DNA of 64,000 nucleotides from Solibacillus sp. FSL H8-0538 (GCF_038003525.1 NZ_JBBOPI010000001.1:2969001-3033000); one strand, 5' to 3'; counted from the stretch's first letter, positions 17,744 through 27,678 are shown. Made by a program: numbers and translations. The notes: a model not told the origin generated them from the sequence alone.

Positions 17744-18586
17744 TTACTTTACTGAAACCAATTCAGAAATAACAACCCCCTGCTCGCCAACTTCTTTAAA
17801 CGCACGGTGATCAATAGCACCGGCAACAGTTTCAAAAGGAATAAAACGACGAATGCCTGATGTAACGAATTTTTTAGCTAACAACACAGCATCCTGCACA
17901 GTTAAACCTTGTGCTAATCCAGCCGTAATTGCAGCAGAGTAAGAACAACCTGCACCATTTGTATGCGTCGTTTCGATACGCGGTGCTTCCAGTTGGATCA
18001 TCCGATGACCATCATAAAGAATATCAATAGCAGGCCCATCTAGTCTTCCTCCTTTGACAAGCACATACTCTGGCCCGAGCTCATGTAAGTCATGTGCAGC
18101 ATCTTGTAAGTCCGATAAAGTTGTTATCTCTCTACCTTCAAGTAAATACGTTGCTTCTGGCATATTGGGGGTAATAATTTTCGCTTGTGGCAACAGTTTC
18201 GTTTTCATCGCATCCATTGCCCCCTGTTCCATAAGAGCGGGTCCCACTTTCCCGAACATAACTGGATCGACGACGATATTTTTAACAGAAGTTGTTGGGA
18301 GCCAGTTTGCGACAAGCTCGATAATGTCCTTCGTAAATAACATACCTGTTTTTAGTGCATCAATATCAACTTGTTCGTTAATCGTATATAGTTGTGCCTC
18401 AATAACTTCAATGGGTTGTGTAAAGATGCCTTGTTTGGTTGTTGGATGCGTTGCAACAAACGCTGTAATGGCAGATGTTCCGTATACACCTAACTCTTGA
18501 AATGTTTTTAAATCGGCTTGAATACCTGCTCCACCGCGTGCAGCAGAACCTGCAATTGTACATGCTTTTGAAATACTCATATTCAT
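17744..18586 (-). CDS. pdxK: Pyridoxine/hydroxymethylpyrimidine kinase (PdxK/ThiD family)
   Basis: 280 residues of the ribokinase fold. The substrate loop A-G-S-A-A-R-G-G-A-G-I-Q-A-D-L-K (residues 12-27) and the anion-hole motif N-G-A-G-C-S-Y-S-A-A (about 210-219) define ThiD-type kinases. The cysteine in G-A-G-C is the feature used by the PdxK subgroup for its dual Cys-Asp mechanism. The loop normally reads G-S-D-S-S-G-G; here it is G-S-A-A-R-G-G, which may alter specificity. Overall order resembles Bacillus subtilis PdxK, which phosphorylates pyridoxal, pyridoxine and hydroxymethylpyrimidine. No thiamine genes are adjacent. AAGGAG precedes the ATG. Confidence 0.85.
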   Translation of the reverse strand: MNMSISKACTIAGSAARGGAGIQADLKTFQELGVYGTSAITAFVATHPTTKQGIFTQPIEVIEAQLYTINEQVDIDALKTGMLFTKDIIELVANWLPTTSVKNIVVDPVMFGKVGPALMEQGAMDAMKTKLLPQAKIITPNMPEATYLLEGREITTLSDLQDAAHDLHELGPEYVLVKGGRLDGPAIDILYDGHRMIQLEAPRIETTHTNGAGCSYSAAITAGLAQGLTVQDAVLLAKKFVTSGIRRFIPFETVAGAIDHRAFKEVGEQGVVISELVSVK

Positions 18587-19045
18587 TCAATTCTCCTTCT
18601 TTTTGAGGAGCTATCGCTTTAGCCCACGACCGCAATGTAACGAACAATGAAAATATTCGCTAATTTACCCATAATGTATGCCCAAGAGGTACTTCAAACG
18701 ATAGCCATATATAGTAGAAGATTACACAACTCAGCCACAACATCAAAGTACCTATGCTTCATTTTTCACCTTGTTGAATCGAACTTTTTCTTCAGTGTTG
18801 TATGTGTTGTTCAAAAGGTGCTCCCTAAATTTCTAAATACTTCGTAAATTTATATCATGTTATTGGACCGTTTAAAATAGCCAAATCAACAAAATTATTA
18901 AAGGTCAGTTTTTATCGCTTCAATGCCTACAGCTTTATCTACTTATTCACTAAAGTAAGAGGTCTAAATTGAAGAAAGTACTTAAAGACAAAGGTAGATC
19001 AGTCAGCTTCCTACCTAAAAAATTGATTATTTTAATTCAAAAAAA
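18587..19045. other. Intergenic region, nothing recognised
   Basis: About 460 bp of AT-rich DNA between pdxK/thiD and the terminator of the SLH gene. Only stop-rich short frames are seen. The promoter of the kinase gene should lie at the left part. Confidence 0.4.
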
Positions 19046-19082
19046 GCACCACAAATCCGCTATGATTACGGGTTTGTGGCGC
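19046..19082 (-). terminator. Terminator of the SLH gene
   Basis: CACCACAAATCCG pairs with CGGGTTTGTGGCG around CTATGATTA with small mismatches; a TTTTTTT run follows on the minus strand. Confidence 0.75.
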
Positions 19083-19107
19083 TCTATTTATTTATTTTTG
19101 CTCCTAC

Positions 19108-20175
19108 TTATTCTTCACTAATAGACAATACTAGTGCCATTATTTTAGAGAATTGCGCGCGTGTCAGGTTACCTTTAGGATTGAATTTCCCACCATCCCC
19201 CCCAATAAGCCCTAATTGTTGCAAGAAGCCAATTGGTTTTACTGTGTCCTCTTGCATTTGCCCCTGATCTACAAATGTATTATTCATGCCAATTAACTTT
19301 GCATCATAGCCTTTTGCGACCAATAAACTTGCCGTTACATAGGCCATCTCCTCACGTGTCACAGGTTTATTTGGCTCGAAGGTATCGCCTTTAAAAATAC
19401 CGATTAACCCATACTCTTGCAAAATCGCTACTTCTTTCGCACCCCAAAAGTTGTGAAGGTCGGTATATGTTGCTGGTCCTTCATAATCTGCATCGACATC
19501 TAAACCCGTTGTGCGGAAAATCATCGCCGCTAATTGACCACGTGTTACTTGACCATTTGGATTAAATGTTGTTTCAGATGTACCATTAATAATTCCTACT
19601 TGATAAAGTAATTGGACATAGCTTTCTGCCCAATGTCCAATTGTATCCGTGAAATACCCACCCGCTTTTAAATCGAAATCTACACGATTGATTACCTTAA
19701 AAAATTCATCAAGGTCTTGGCCACTTAACGCTTCCCATTTACCTGAAGCATAGATTTCTGCTTTAAAAGCTTGTCCAGCTTGGATAAATTTCAATTGAAT
19801 GGCTTCCCCAAAAAGTTTATTAAACTCTTCATAGCTCTTCCGAAATTCATCTTCACCTTCCGTATAAAGGTTCGTGCCATCCTCGTACGATTGTAAAATT
19901 GTTTTTAACGGTATCTTTACCACAAAGCTATTTTGGCTTTTATTTGGAATTAATGTCATTCCGGCTTCCAAAAATTCTAACTTGGAGATTATGAACATTT
20001 TGTATAGGTCTTGATACGATATGCCTTGTACCTGAATCGTGTTCGTTGCAGCAAACAATTGCTTTTCATGGACAATACTAGAAACCTCGATATGTCCTTG
20101 TGCCTGTACTTGAAAACCAAACCCTGTTGTTAAGTAAGCAATACTTAATGCGCCTGCTAAAACTGACTTACGCAA
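19108..20175 (-). CDS. Secreted S-layer homology (SLH) domain protein
   Basis: 355 residues with a signal peptide (residues 1-25, ending V-Q-A-Q). The N-terminal ~150 residues are not recognised. The C-terminal half carries three SLH domains: one with H-W-A-E-S-Y-V-Q and N-G-Q-V-T-R-G-Q, one with F-W-G-A-K-E-V and N-K-P-V-T-R-E-E, and a last one with P-K-G-N-L-T-R-A-Q. SLH domains bind pyruvylated secondary cell-wall polymer and hold the protein on the surface. The start is TTG at 20175, preceded by GAGGAAGGGG at a slightly long distance. Confidence 0.87.
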   Translation of the reverse strand: MRKSVLAGALSIAYLTTGFGFQVQAQGHIEVSSIVHEKQLFAATNTIQVQGISYQDLYKMFIISKLEFLEAGMTLIPNKSQNSFVVKIPLKTILQSYEDGTNLYTEGEDEFRKSYEEFNKLFGEAIQLKFIQAGQAFKAEIYASGKWEALSGQDLDEFFKVINRVDFDLKAGGYFTDTIGHWAESYVQLLYQVGIINGTSETTFNPNGQVTRGQLAAMIFRTTGLDVDADYEGPATYTDLHNFWGAKEVAILQEYGLIGIFKGDTFEPNKPVTREEMAYVTASLLVAKGYDAKLIGMNNTFVDQGQMQEDTVKPIGFLQQLGLIGGDGGKFNPKGNLTRAQFSKIMALVLSISEE

Positions 20176-20437
20176 TTAACATTTCCCCTTCCTCTGTTTA
20201 GAGCTAGTGTACTTACTGGGCGCTTTCAACATGTTTCAAAACACAATTAATAAATGTATTCACCTTAATGGCATTTAACTCTAGCAATTGACCTTTAAAT
20301 AAAATGAGGTAAAACATCCTTATACTAACATTCAGCAATTTAGCGTTATTACCTTCCGAACAAATTACCCCTTTTTAAAAGCATACTAAAGTATTAATAA
20401 CGGCTACTGTTTTAGGAGTTAAATCCCATTAAACAGC

Positions 20438-20474
20438 AAAAACCCTTTGATCCATTTAGGAATCAAAGGGTTTT
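20438..20474 (-). terminator. Terminator after sstT
   Basis: AAAACCCTTTGAT and ATCAAAGGGTTTT form a 13-bp stem. It resembles the ssrA terminator and lies directly beside the ssrA-like fragment at 20478, as in the real ssrA locus, so it may once have been the ssrA terminator. Confidence 0.7.
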
Positions 20475-20477
20475 GTA

Positions 20478-20522
20478 TATATGGAGAACGGCTCGAGTCA
20501 GACTCGCTGCTAGAAACTCCAA
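20478..20522 (-). repeat. Degenerate copy of the ssrA 3' end (candidate distal attachment site)
   Basis: Starting at TATATGGAGA this stretch matches the 3' end of ssrA (from 53343): ten identical bases, one extra A, then 26 of 34 identical including the tmRNA-specific AGAAACTCC. It has the same orientation as ssrA and lies beside a similar terminator. The tyrosine integrase sits next to ssrA at the other end, so this fits a decayed distal attachment site of an old island. I judged identity by eye. Confidence 0.55.
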
Positions 20523-20564
20523 ACCAACGCTTTTATTAGCATTTTTCTACTTTTACTTTAGTTT

Positions 20565-21797
20565 CTAGGAATTAATAATAACTTCCTTACCTTCTTTACG
20601 ATTTTTAGCGTATTCAGCTGTAGCTGTGAAAAGTACGTCAGAAGATGAATTAAGTGCCGTTTCACAAGAATCCTGAATAACACCAATGATAAGACCAACC
20701 CCGACAACTTGCATAGCAATCTCATTTGGAATTCCAAATAAGTTACATGCTAGAGGAATCAGTAAAAGAGATCCACCGGCAACACCTGAAGCACCTGCAG
20801 CTGATACAGCGGCTAAAATACTCAGCATCAGGGCAGTTGCCATATCTACTTCAATCCCTAACGTGTGAACAGTGGCAAGTGTCAAAACAGCAATTGTCAC
20901 CGCTGCCCCCGCCATATTGATTGTCGCACCGAGTGGGATCGATACCGAATACGTATCTTCATCTAAGTCTAGTTTTTCACATAAACTCATGTTCACTGGA
21001 ATATTTGCAGCGGAGCTACGCGTAAAGAAGGCTGTAATACCACTCTCTTTTAAGCATTTAAGTACAAGTGGATATGGATTTTTCCGAATATAGATAAATA
21101 CGATAATTGGATTCACGACAAACGCGATAAACAACATACATCCAACTAAAATTACAATTAATTTTCCGTATTCAAGTAATGTTGACAAGCCATTTGTTGC
21201 AATGGCATCAAAAACAAGACCCATGATACCAATAGGTGCTATATTAATTACCCATTTCACTACTTGAGAAACTGCATCTGAAAAATTATCGAGCGTGTTT
21301 TTCGTAGACTCACTCGCATTTTTCAATGCAATACCCAGAACGATCGCCCATGTTAGAATCCCAATATAATTGGCATTTAATAGCGCATCTACCGGATTAT
21401 CCACAATGTTAAATAATAATGTTTCAATGACAGCAAGAATTCCTTCAGGAGGCGTAACACCTTCTGCTCCTGTAGTCAGTGTTAACGTTATAGGAAAAAT
21501 AAAGCTAGCAACAACTGCTATTAATCCTGCTAAAAATGTACTTATAGCATAAAGAATAATAATAGATTTCATATTCGTTTGATGGCCACTTCTATGTTTA
21601 GCAATGGCATTCATAACTAAGAATAATACCAAGATTGGTGCAACCGCCTTTAATGCACCGACAAATAATGAACCGAAAATTGTGATCCCGCTTGCGGCAT
21701 TCGGCATAGTTAAAGCCAAGATTGTCCCGACAATCAGACCAACAAGAATCCTTTTTACTAAACTCACATTGTTCCATTTAAGAATTAAATGTTTCAT
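20565..21797 (-). CDS. sstT: Serine/threonine:sodium symporter SstT
   Basis: 410 residues of the dicarboxylate/amino-acid:cation symporter family, membrane-embedded throughout. The S-S-A-A-N-I-P-V-N motif (re-entrant hairpin 1), [10 protein letters not shown] and G-A-S-G-V-A-G-G-S sequences, and the length, match SstT, which imports serine and threonine with sodium. GGAGGG precedes the ATG. A hairpin in the 5' leader (21831-21882) could attenuate transcription. Single-gene unit. Confidence 0.92.
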   Translation of the reverse strand: MKHLILKWNNVSLVKRILVGLIVGTILALTMPNAASGITIFGSLFVGALKAVAPILVLFLVMNAIAKHRSGHQTNMKSIIILYAISTFLAGLIAVVASFIFPITLTLTTGAEGVTPPEGILAVIETLLFNIVDNPVDALLNANYIGILTWAIVLGIALKNASESTKNTLDNFSDAVSQVVKWVINIAPIGIMGLVFDAIATNGLSTLLEYGKLIVILVGCMLFIAFVVNPIIVFIYIRKNPYPLVLKCLKESGITAFFTRSSAANIPVNMSLCEKLDLDEDTYSVSIPLGATINMAGAAVTIAVLTLATVHTLGIEVDMATALMLSILAAVSAAGASGVAGGSLLLIPLACNLFGIPNEIAMQVVGVGLIIGVIQDSCETALNSSSDVLFTATAEYAKNRKEGKEVIINS

Positions 21798-21830
21798 TTG
21801 TTTCCCTCCAAAATTTTTTGAAACTAGTAA

Positions 21831-21882
21831 AATAAAAGAGAGTACAGCCGATTCTCATCGATGAGAAAGTATGCACTCTTTT
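21831..21882 (-). promoter_or_regulatory. Leader hairpin upstream of sstT, possible attenuator
   Basis: On the minus strand AAAAGAGTGCATAC and GTACTCTCTTTT form an imperfect stem enclosing a CTCATCGATGAG palindrome, followed by TTTTATTT and then the sstT start about 35 bases on. That is the form of an intrinsic terminator placed inside a leader. No known riboswitch motif is recognised. Confidence 0.35.
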
Positions 21883-22156
21883 CATTTCGAAATAGTCTGA
21901 TATTATACAATCTTAACATTATATTTAGAATAATAAAACAATTTTATTACTTTTACATATTTTTTTGATTTCTTTAAGAGAGTCTGAAGAGGGTTAGACT
22001 CTTTAATTTACATAATGGTACACGTAAGGAAAATGTGAACCGTGGCGTTGTTGCACAAGCATTATCACCTATTATTTCATTTAACCAATCTCTTGAAATA
22101 GTAACTATGAATTTCACAACTATTTAGGTGAAGGTGCACCGATTAATTTGAATGAA

Positions 22157-23842
22157 TTATATTTTAAAGCGACGAACCAGCTCATTAAGCGAATCGGAAA
22201 TGGTCGTTAATGTTTGCGCAACCGTTTGAATTTCTTCCATGGATGCTAGCTGTTCTTCTGTTGCAGCCGCCACTTCATGTGTGCTTTCAGAATTTTCCTT
22301 AAATAGTGAGGAAACCATTTCATACTTTTGTGTAACCATCGTGAAGTCAGCTGTTAGTTGTTCTGTTGCAGCAGCTATTTCTTGCACTTTTCCGGATACA
22401 TGCGAGATGGATTGTATAATTTCATTAAATTGAACTGATGTAGCGGATGTTAATTGGACCCCACTACCGACATTTATTTTAACCTTTTTTATTGTTTGAA
22501 CGGTTTCATTTGTTGTCTCTTGAATACGAGTGATTAGTGCTCTAATTTCATTTGTGGATCCACTTGATTGTTCAGCTAATTTACGTACCTCTTCTGCAAC
22601 AACGGCAAATCCTTTTCCATGCTCTCCTGCTCTTGCAGCTTCAATTGCTGCATTTAAAGCGAGAAGATTTGTCTGGTTTGCTATTTCATTAATAAATGTA
22701 GTTATTTCACCAATTTTCACAGCATCCTCTGCAAGTGAATTGATATTTTTATCTGTTTCATCTACGGATTGATGAATTACCTCCATTGAAGAAACCATTT
22801 TCTCTACAGATTTTTCGCCATTATCCGCTTGTATGCTAACTTCATTCGTATACTCTGAAACTTCCGCTGTATAGAGTGTCATGCTTTCCAACCTTTGTAA
22901 TGATTGCACTATTGCAATAGTGCTTTCACCCAAAATGTTAGATTGATTATCCATACTAATGGAGACATCATGTATACTTTCTGCAATTTGATTGGAGGTT
23001 AGTTTGGATTGTTCCGCACTCGCTGAAAATTCTTCCGAGGACGCTGCAACTCTTTCAGATGAAGAGCTAATTTGTGTAATCATCTTTCTTAATGAAGAAA
23101 TAAACTGGTTAAACGAAGTTGCTACTTCCCCTAACTCGTCCTTGTTTTTTACATGGATCGTTTTCGTTAAGTCCCCGTTACCCTGAGCGATCTCATTCAT
23201 CTGATCTTTCAATTGGCGTAAAGGTATTAAGATGGATTGTAAAAGTAATACGCCTAAAATGATTCCAGATCCTGTTGCTGCTGCAGAAACTGCCATCAAT
23301 ATTACTTGACTTAATTTAGATTGCGATTTCAAACTTGCGCTTGCTTCTTTTATTTTTTTATCTAATTGCTCCGTGTAACTTTCAAACGAAGGATCGAGTA
23401 CCTCCTTACGAATTCTACGTTCTTCCCCAAAATGAATTTCTTCTGATTTCTTAGGATTGATTGTACTATTTTGAATAACTAACTGACTTTGATTCCAATA
23501 TTCTTCGTAGTTTTTCTTCATCTCATTAATCATCTTTTGCTCTGAAGAAATAATTGTTAAGTCGCTTAATTTATCAAATTCATTTATTATATCTTTTGAT
23601 TTTTCTTCCATTTGCCTCGAAAATGATTGATCATTTGTTAATAGTAGTGCCCGCTCATCATTAGAAAGTCCAGCAAGTCGATATTGAATTTGCTTAGTGA
23701 TCGTTTTTATTTCCATCAGTTTATTTAATTCCTCATCTTTTGAGACAATCTTAGATACAGACCATGTACTAAATCCACCAATAGCCATGATTGATACTAC
23801 CAAAATTGAGGTAACAAGAATAAGTCTTGTTTTAATACGCAT
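22157..23842 (-). CDS. Membrane methyl-accepting chemotaxis protein with four-helix sensor
   Basis: 561 residues. First membrane segment about 7-29, a helical extracellular domain of about 150 residues of the 4HB_MCP type ([14 protein letters not shown]), a second membrane segment about 182-204, HAMP ([11 protein letters not shown]), then the signalling domain with the tip [20 protein letters not shown] ribosome site GGAGGATC precedes the ATG. Stand-alone gene; ligand unknown. Confidence 0.9.
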   Translation of the reverse strand: MRIKTRLILVTSILVVSIMAIGGFSTWSVSKIVSKDEELNKLMEIKTITKQIQYRLAGLSNDERALLLTNDQSFSRQMEEKSKDIINEFDKLSDLTIISSEQKMINEMKKNYEEYWNQSQLVIQNSTINPKKSEEIHFGEERRIRKEVLDPSFESYTEQLDKKIKEASASLKSQSKLSQVILMAVSAAATGSGIILGVLLLQSILIPLRQLKDQMNEIAQGNGDLTKTIHVKNKDELGEVATSFNQFISSLRKMITQISSSSERVAASSEEFSASAEQSKLTSNQIAESIHDVSISMDNQSNILGESTIAIVQSLQRLESMTLYTAEVSEYTNEVSIQADNGEKSVEKMVSSMEVIHQSVDETDKNINSLAEDAVKIGEITTFINEIANQTNLLALNAAIEAARAGEHGKGFAVVAEEVRKLAEQSSGSTNEIRALITRIQETTNETVQTIKKVKINVGSGVQLTSATSVQFNEIIQSISHVSGKVQEIAAATEQLTADFTMVTQKYEMVSSLFKENSESTHEVAAATEEQLASMEEIQTVAQTLTTISDSLNELVRRFKI

Positions 23843-24714
23843 ACAGATCCTCCATCTATTTCATTAAATTTTTTCTACTAGCTAAACTAAGTGTAGTGGT
23901 TTCATTAAATTCATCATTAGGCTCGTACTCAATAGGGCAATGAAAAAGTTGATTTCTACTGAAAATTCTAATAAGTATATGCTAAATAGTGATAGGTCAT
24001 TGGTGCTCTGGCACTCGCTTTCCGCGGGCGGTGGCGAGCCTCCTCGGGCCAACACGATGTTGGTCACAAAGGCGTTGCCACAGGACGTGGCGTTCTTAGC
24101 CTTCGTTCCTAAAAGCTCCTGCGGGGTCTCACCTGTACCGCTATTCCCGCAGGAGTCTCGCGCCGCCGCACCAATGCTTTCTGAATAAAATAAAGCAGAA
24201 GCATAAAATTACTATGAAAAAATACTGTTTCGGGGTTTTTCAGTACCCTCGCACTCAATAGCCGCTTTTTGCATTCGAAAGATAGAAACAAAATGCGAAA
24301 CTATACAAAAGGTCATTTATCCAAAAAAATTCTTAAGCAAAGTTAGCACGCCTTATTGACTATTACTATTTTAATCACTACATATTTTGTACTAGACATT
24401 TTTTTATATTAACAAAATATTCAAGTTCAATCAAATTTATAAAAAAATCCCATTTTAACAGTTGTATCTTTATATTTTTGGTAAGGTTTTCTTGCTAAAC
24501 ATTCTATTAATTAAATTAAAAAAGGTAGTTTCCTACATTCCGATAATGTTTGGATGGCTGGCATTGATTGATTGGGAGAAACATATATTTAGGGAAAATT
24601 GTTATACTGCAAGAAAACAGGCTAATTGAGAGAAGCATTTATGCAGTCAGCTATTGAAGAAAAAAATCGAGCAGTTTGGCTTTTATCACATTTTCTAATC
24701 TATAAACAAGAAAA
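23843..24714. other. Long intergenic region holding a GC-rich repeat
   Basis: About 870 bp without a convincing gene. The left part contains the GC-rich repeat at 23997-24187; the rest is AT-rich. A 48-codon frame at 24641-24787 is not supported as a gene. Confidence 0.5.
23997..24187. repeat. GC-rich dispersed intergenic repeat
   Basis: A block much richer in GC than its surroundings, with CGCTTTCCGCGGGC, GAGCCTCCTCGG, GCTCCTGCGGGGTCTCACCTG split by variable bases, and ATTCCCGCAGGAGTC. I recognise this pattern from intergenic repeats common in Bacillaceae genomes. The two CCTGCGGG/CCCGCAGG parts can pair as a hairpin. The middle (about 24050-24110, around GCGTTGCCACAGGACGTGGC) looks like a second motif nested in the first. 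Confidence 0.6.
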
Positions 24715-24747
24715 ATTGAGTGACTCTACGCTTATGAGTCACCCAAT
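24715..24747 (-). terminator. Terminator overlapping the stop codon of the phosphodiesterase gene
   Basis: ATTGAGTGACTC pairs with GAGTCACCCAAT around TACGCTTAT, and TTTTTC follows on the minus strand. The stem includes the last codons and stop of the gene ending at 24732. Confidence 0.75.
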
Positions 24748-26309
24748 AGTTGAAGAATCCATTCTTTCAGATCAACAAGTCGATTAGATTGAGGAGATTT
24801 ATTCGTTCCTACAATAATAAGCGGCACAACCGAATCAACTTTATGGAGAGATCCATGCGCTCCCCCTCCAGCATGATCATGACTATGTTTTTCAATGAAC
24901 TCATATGATGGTTTTGCATCCACTATGATCACATTCCCTTCTTGTGAATGAAGCGCACCATTTAGTCTTGCGAGGGCATCCGGATAATTATTATAGTGAA
25001 TAACTCCTTGCTCATTAATTTTTAAATCTAAAAGAGATAAATCACCGTCTAATTGCCAAGATTGATTGTAAATATCGACATATGACCCGTTTGGTGAAAA
25101 CGTCAATTCTTCATCGCTTTGTGTACTGACTACATGGTTGGTTTGTTCGTCTTTCCAAGCAATAAAACCAATTCGTTCATCTTCTTTTAGAATGGTAACA
25201 AGCTCTGATAACTTTACCTGATTATATTTCACATAAATGTAGGCCATTCGCTCATTAATCGCAATTGCTAGTTGACCATCTTCATTTTCGCGCTCCCAAA
25301 AAGTATAGTTCGGCAATAGTTCATTTAAATTAATTAAAGAAGTTTCTTTATCTTTATTTATGAACGATTGACCACTATCACCAAGCACAATCCATGTTAC
25401 CTCTTGAACGGCTTCCTCCCAGGATGAATAGCTATTTAAAAGTTCTTGAAGTGCTTTATCGGCTTTCTCAATGCCCTTTAAATCAGTGGGGCCATTTTTG
25501 TGTATTGTTGCATCGGCATCGGGAAGATATGCGAGTGTAAATGAAGGTAGTTTATTTTGTTCGATTAAATAGCTCAGCTCATTTACAGTAAAATTATTAT
25601 TGCCACCCAAACGATCCCAAATAAATTTATTACGGTCATTCTCTGGATTGTACTGAGATAAAGTGCCCAGAGAAAGCAATGTTGGTCCGTTCATCTCAAT
25701 CTCTTTTGGCAAAAGATTGGCGATTGAAATTAGTTTGGGAACATGTAACTTGTGCGGATGACTTCCACGATAGATAAGACCATTAATGGAAGCAGATTGT
25801 AGATTCCGTATTGCAAGTTCTTCATGAATCGTTTTAATGTTTTGACTTAAATGCTCTTTATTGAGTTGAACAACACTATCAAGAGCTACGTTTTTAACCC
25901 CAAGATTCCATATTTCACTAACACCACTCCCATAGCTAATTACTCGATTTTCGTTTTCATGAAACCAAATAAGACCCGGAACTTTATGCTCGTTTGGATA
26001 AACGCCTGTTAGTATAGTACTATCTATCGTTACAGACATTGTCGGATACGAGCTCACTACATCGGTGTACAATTGGCCGTTATTGATCAAAAACGAGAAA
26101 GCAGGTGCTTTTCCCTCTCCAATCGCTTTTTGTAGAGGCTCCGCCATCAGCGAATCCACGGTAATTAGAATTATAGGTTTCTTAGGTGGTTCAACCGCTA
26201 TATCTTCTAACTCCTTTGTCTGTGACATTGAAATTCCGAGTACAAGTCCTACACAAACCACAATGAATAAAATAAAAACAGTAAGTATTGTTCGTTTCAA
26301 TAAAGTCAC
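24732..26309 (-). CDS. Membrane-anchored alkaline-phosphatase-superfamily phosphodiesterase
   Basis: 525 residues with one N-terminal membrane anchor (about 8-28) and a large extracellular domain. The type I phosphodiesterase/nucleotide pyrophosphatase core is visible: T-V-D-S-L-M (first metal Asp), S-Y-P-T-M-S-V-T (nucleophile Thr region), L-P-D-A-D-A-T-I-H (metal Asp and His), L-G-D-S-G-Q and H-A-G-G-G-A-H-G-S near the end. It should hydrolyse phosphoesters outside the cell; substrate unknown. The start is GTG at 26309, although a TTG three codons later is better spaced from AAAGGTGAC. It is a different branch from the cytoplasmic enzyme at 574-1389. Confidence 0.82.
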   Translation of the reverse strand: MTLLKRTILTVFILFIVVCVGLVLGISMSQTKELEDIAVEPPKKPIILITVDSLMAEPLQKAIGEGKAPAFSFLINNGQLYTDVVSSYPTMSVTIDSTILTGVYPNEHKVPGLIWFHENENRVISYGSGVSEIWNLGVKNVALDSVVQLNKEHLSQNIKTIHEELAIRNLQSASINGLIYRGSHPHKLHVPKLISIANLLPKEIEMNGPTLLSLGTLSQYNPENDRNKFIWDRLGGNNNFTVNELSYLIEQNKLPSFTLAYLPDADATIHKNGPTDLKGIEKADKALQELLNSYSSWEEAVQEVTWIVLGDSGQSFINKDKETSLINLNELLPNYTFWERENEDGQLAIAINERMAYIYVKYNQVKLSELVTILKEDERIGFIAWKDEQTNHVVSTQSDEELTFSPNGSYVDIYNQSWQLDGDLSLLDLKINEQGVIHYNNYPDALARLNGALHSQEGNVIIVDAKPSYEFIEKHSHDHAGGGAHGSLHKVDSVVPLIIVGTNKSPQSNRLVDLKEWILQLLGDS

Positions 26310-26367
26310 CTTTTTCTTTTAAGTAGAATTAGTATGGTGATTATTAAGGAATACATGCCCATAGAAA

Positions 26368-26400
26368 AAACCTCTTTTTAGGCTATAAAAAGAGGTTTTC
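26368..26400 (-). terminator. Strong hairpin upstream of the phosphodiesterase gene
   Basis: A perfect 14-bp stem, AAAACCTCTTTTTA and its complement around GGCTA, followed by TTTTTT on the minus strand. It lies 59 bp before a minus-strand start and far after the previous gene, so it may be an attenuator or end a small RNA. Confidence 0.65.
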
Positions 26401-27107
26401 CATGTATCAATATTAAAATTTTGTTTGTAATTTTGGCTCTACACCAAAATCTGAACTTGACAGAACTTTCCACTTCAGGCAGGCGCTTTCTTTTAAAGTA
26501 AAGGACATGTTTTGGTAAAGACCCTTCATTTTTAAGAGTTACCTTATGAACCCAACTTCACGAAAAGCATACTGAATTGAGCATCGTCTTTTTGATGCGC
26601 TTTACACATCGCTGTTATTACAGTGTCTTTTGGGAATTTTACGCCTATTTGTTGCTGCGTGAAACTTTCAGTAGTGATCGATTGACTGCGGTTCAAAATA
26701 ATTCATTCAAAAAATTGGCTACACTTTATAAATCATGAAAAATGCGATATGGCGGATTTTATATACAACATAATTATTAATAAGTGCAAAACTGAATAAA
26801 ACGTTGGTGCATGTGCGTTATTTTAAAAGAACTGACACTTATTTATTTTTAAGTTGTATCGCGATTGTGACAAATGAAGGTTTTAGCGATAAATTTTTTG
26901 GGGGGAAATATTTTTATTAACAAATTTGCTGCCATTATTTTTAGGTCGTTGAGTAATTTTTATATAAATGCGCCAGGTACAGACACAATATATTGTGTGA
27001 GTGCCTGGCACAAACCTTAAAGGACTCCAACCACATGAAAAAAGAGAATGAATTCATTATGAAATCATCCCCTCAAAGTTTGAAATTACTTATACTGATA
27101 TTACTCA
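26401..27107. other. Long intergenic region with a short orphan reading frame and a repeat
   Basis: No supported gene. On the minus strand, about 47 codons without a stop end in TAA at 26544-26546; they translate plausibly (F-P-K-D-T-V-I-T-A and F-S-M-L-F-V-K-L-G) but lack an ATG or ribosome site, so they may be a gene remnant. An inverted pair of GTGCCTGGCAC repeats lies at 26969-27016. Confidence 0.4.
26969..27016. repeat. Inverted pair of GTGCCTGGCAC-type repeats forming a hairpin
   Basis: TGCGCCAGGTACAGACACAATA is answered by the inverted TATTGTGTGAGTGCCTGGCACA, with 18 of 22 positions pairing (each arm slightly over 20 bases, shown here in compressed form as the arms 26969-26990 and 26991-27012). 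CAAACC follows the right arm, as in the single copies elsewhere. Confidence 0.6.
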
Positions 27108-27506
27108 TCAATGACTCGCTAAACGTTTTTCAAAATCCGCCTTAAACAACAGAATAGCATCAATATTTACAGCAAAATCGTGGTCACTGATATTAAAATT
27201 AGTTATAAACTCGTCAGATCTCTCACGAACCATAATTGTCGGACGGATATTGTCTCCAATGGCGTCCTGAGTTACAGTACTTCCATAGAAATACCAGTTA
27301 GTTTCAGTAGGCGCATTTGCTGCATTCTTAGATAAGTCATTTTTTATTATTTCGCATAAATTATCCATAAAACCTTCATTAAGCATAATGTTTTTTCCAT
27401 ACTCACCATCAACAGTTATATCAGCATATCCATACCAAATATTCCTGCTTTTTCGCTTTCCGTCATTTGAAGTGAATGTTTCATCAAACAAAATCTTCAT
27501 TTTCAT
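27108..27506 (-). CDS. Hypothetical protein
   Basis: 132 residues, soluble, with an AAAGGAGGG ribosome site before the ATG. It has W-Y-G-Y-A-D-I, N-W-Y-F-Y-G-S and D-H-D-F-A-V-N-I-D-A blocks, suggesting a small mixed alpha/beta fold. No family is recognised. It is separated from its neighbours by long gaps and short repeats on both sides, which suggests acquisition as a single gene. Confidence 0.65.
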   Translation of the reverse strand: MKMKILFDETFTSNDGKRKSRNIWYGYADITVDGEYGKNIMLNEGFMDNLCEIIKNDLSKNAANAPTETNWYFYGSTVTQDAIGDNIRPTIMVRERSDEFITNFNISDHDFAVNIDAILLFKADFEKRLASH

Positions 27507-27569
27507 TACCCTCCTTTGAAATATAATTTATTCACACTATTATATACCAATTACAAATTTTAAAATAGC

Positions 27570-27594
27570 TTGTGTGAGTGCCTGGCACAAACCG
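27570..27594 (+). repeat. GTGCCTGGCAC-type short repeat
   Basis: TTGTGTGAGTGCCTGGCACA followed by AACC: the best-conserved single copy. The GTGCC-T-GGCAC core is itself a palindrome. Confidence 0.6.
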
Positions 27595-27627
27595 CGAGTT
27601 ACTAAAATAATGATTTCATTTAACGCG

Positions 27628-27664
27628 AAAGCCCCCTGATTCTATTGCGAATCAAGGGGCTTTT
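27628..27664 (-). terminator. Terminator
   Basis: AAAGCCCCCTGATT pairs with GAATCAAGGGGCTTT; it follows the stop of the gene ending at 27679. Confidence 0.8.
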
Positions 27665-27678
27665 ACTATGTCTAACTA

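Noticed and set aside
18054-18500. 148-codon plus-strand frame
   Set aside because: Antisense shadow of pdxK/thiD, with no ribosome site and Ser/Cys-rich translation.
20478-20522. A tRNA gene near 20.5 kb
   Set aside because: Only the T-arm-like part exists, with no full cloverleaf; the match to the tmRNA 3' end explains it better.
22030-22156. Fragments such as N-V-N-R-G-V-V-A-Q-A-L-S-P and F-H-N-Y-L-G-E-G-A-P-I-N-L on the plus strand, in two frames, as a broken gene
   Set aside because: Short, needs a frameshift, no family recognised, and it runs into the chemoreceptor gene. Possibly a gene remnant, but not supportable.
24641-24787. 48-codon plus-strand frame starting M-Q-S-A-I-E-E-K-N
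   Set aside because: Weak ribosome site, overlaps the terminator and the end of the opposing gene, no recognisable family.
26544-26690. Minus-strand frame ending F-S-M-L-F-V-K-L-G-S
   Set aside because: No start codon or ribosome site; kept only as a note on the intergenic region.
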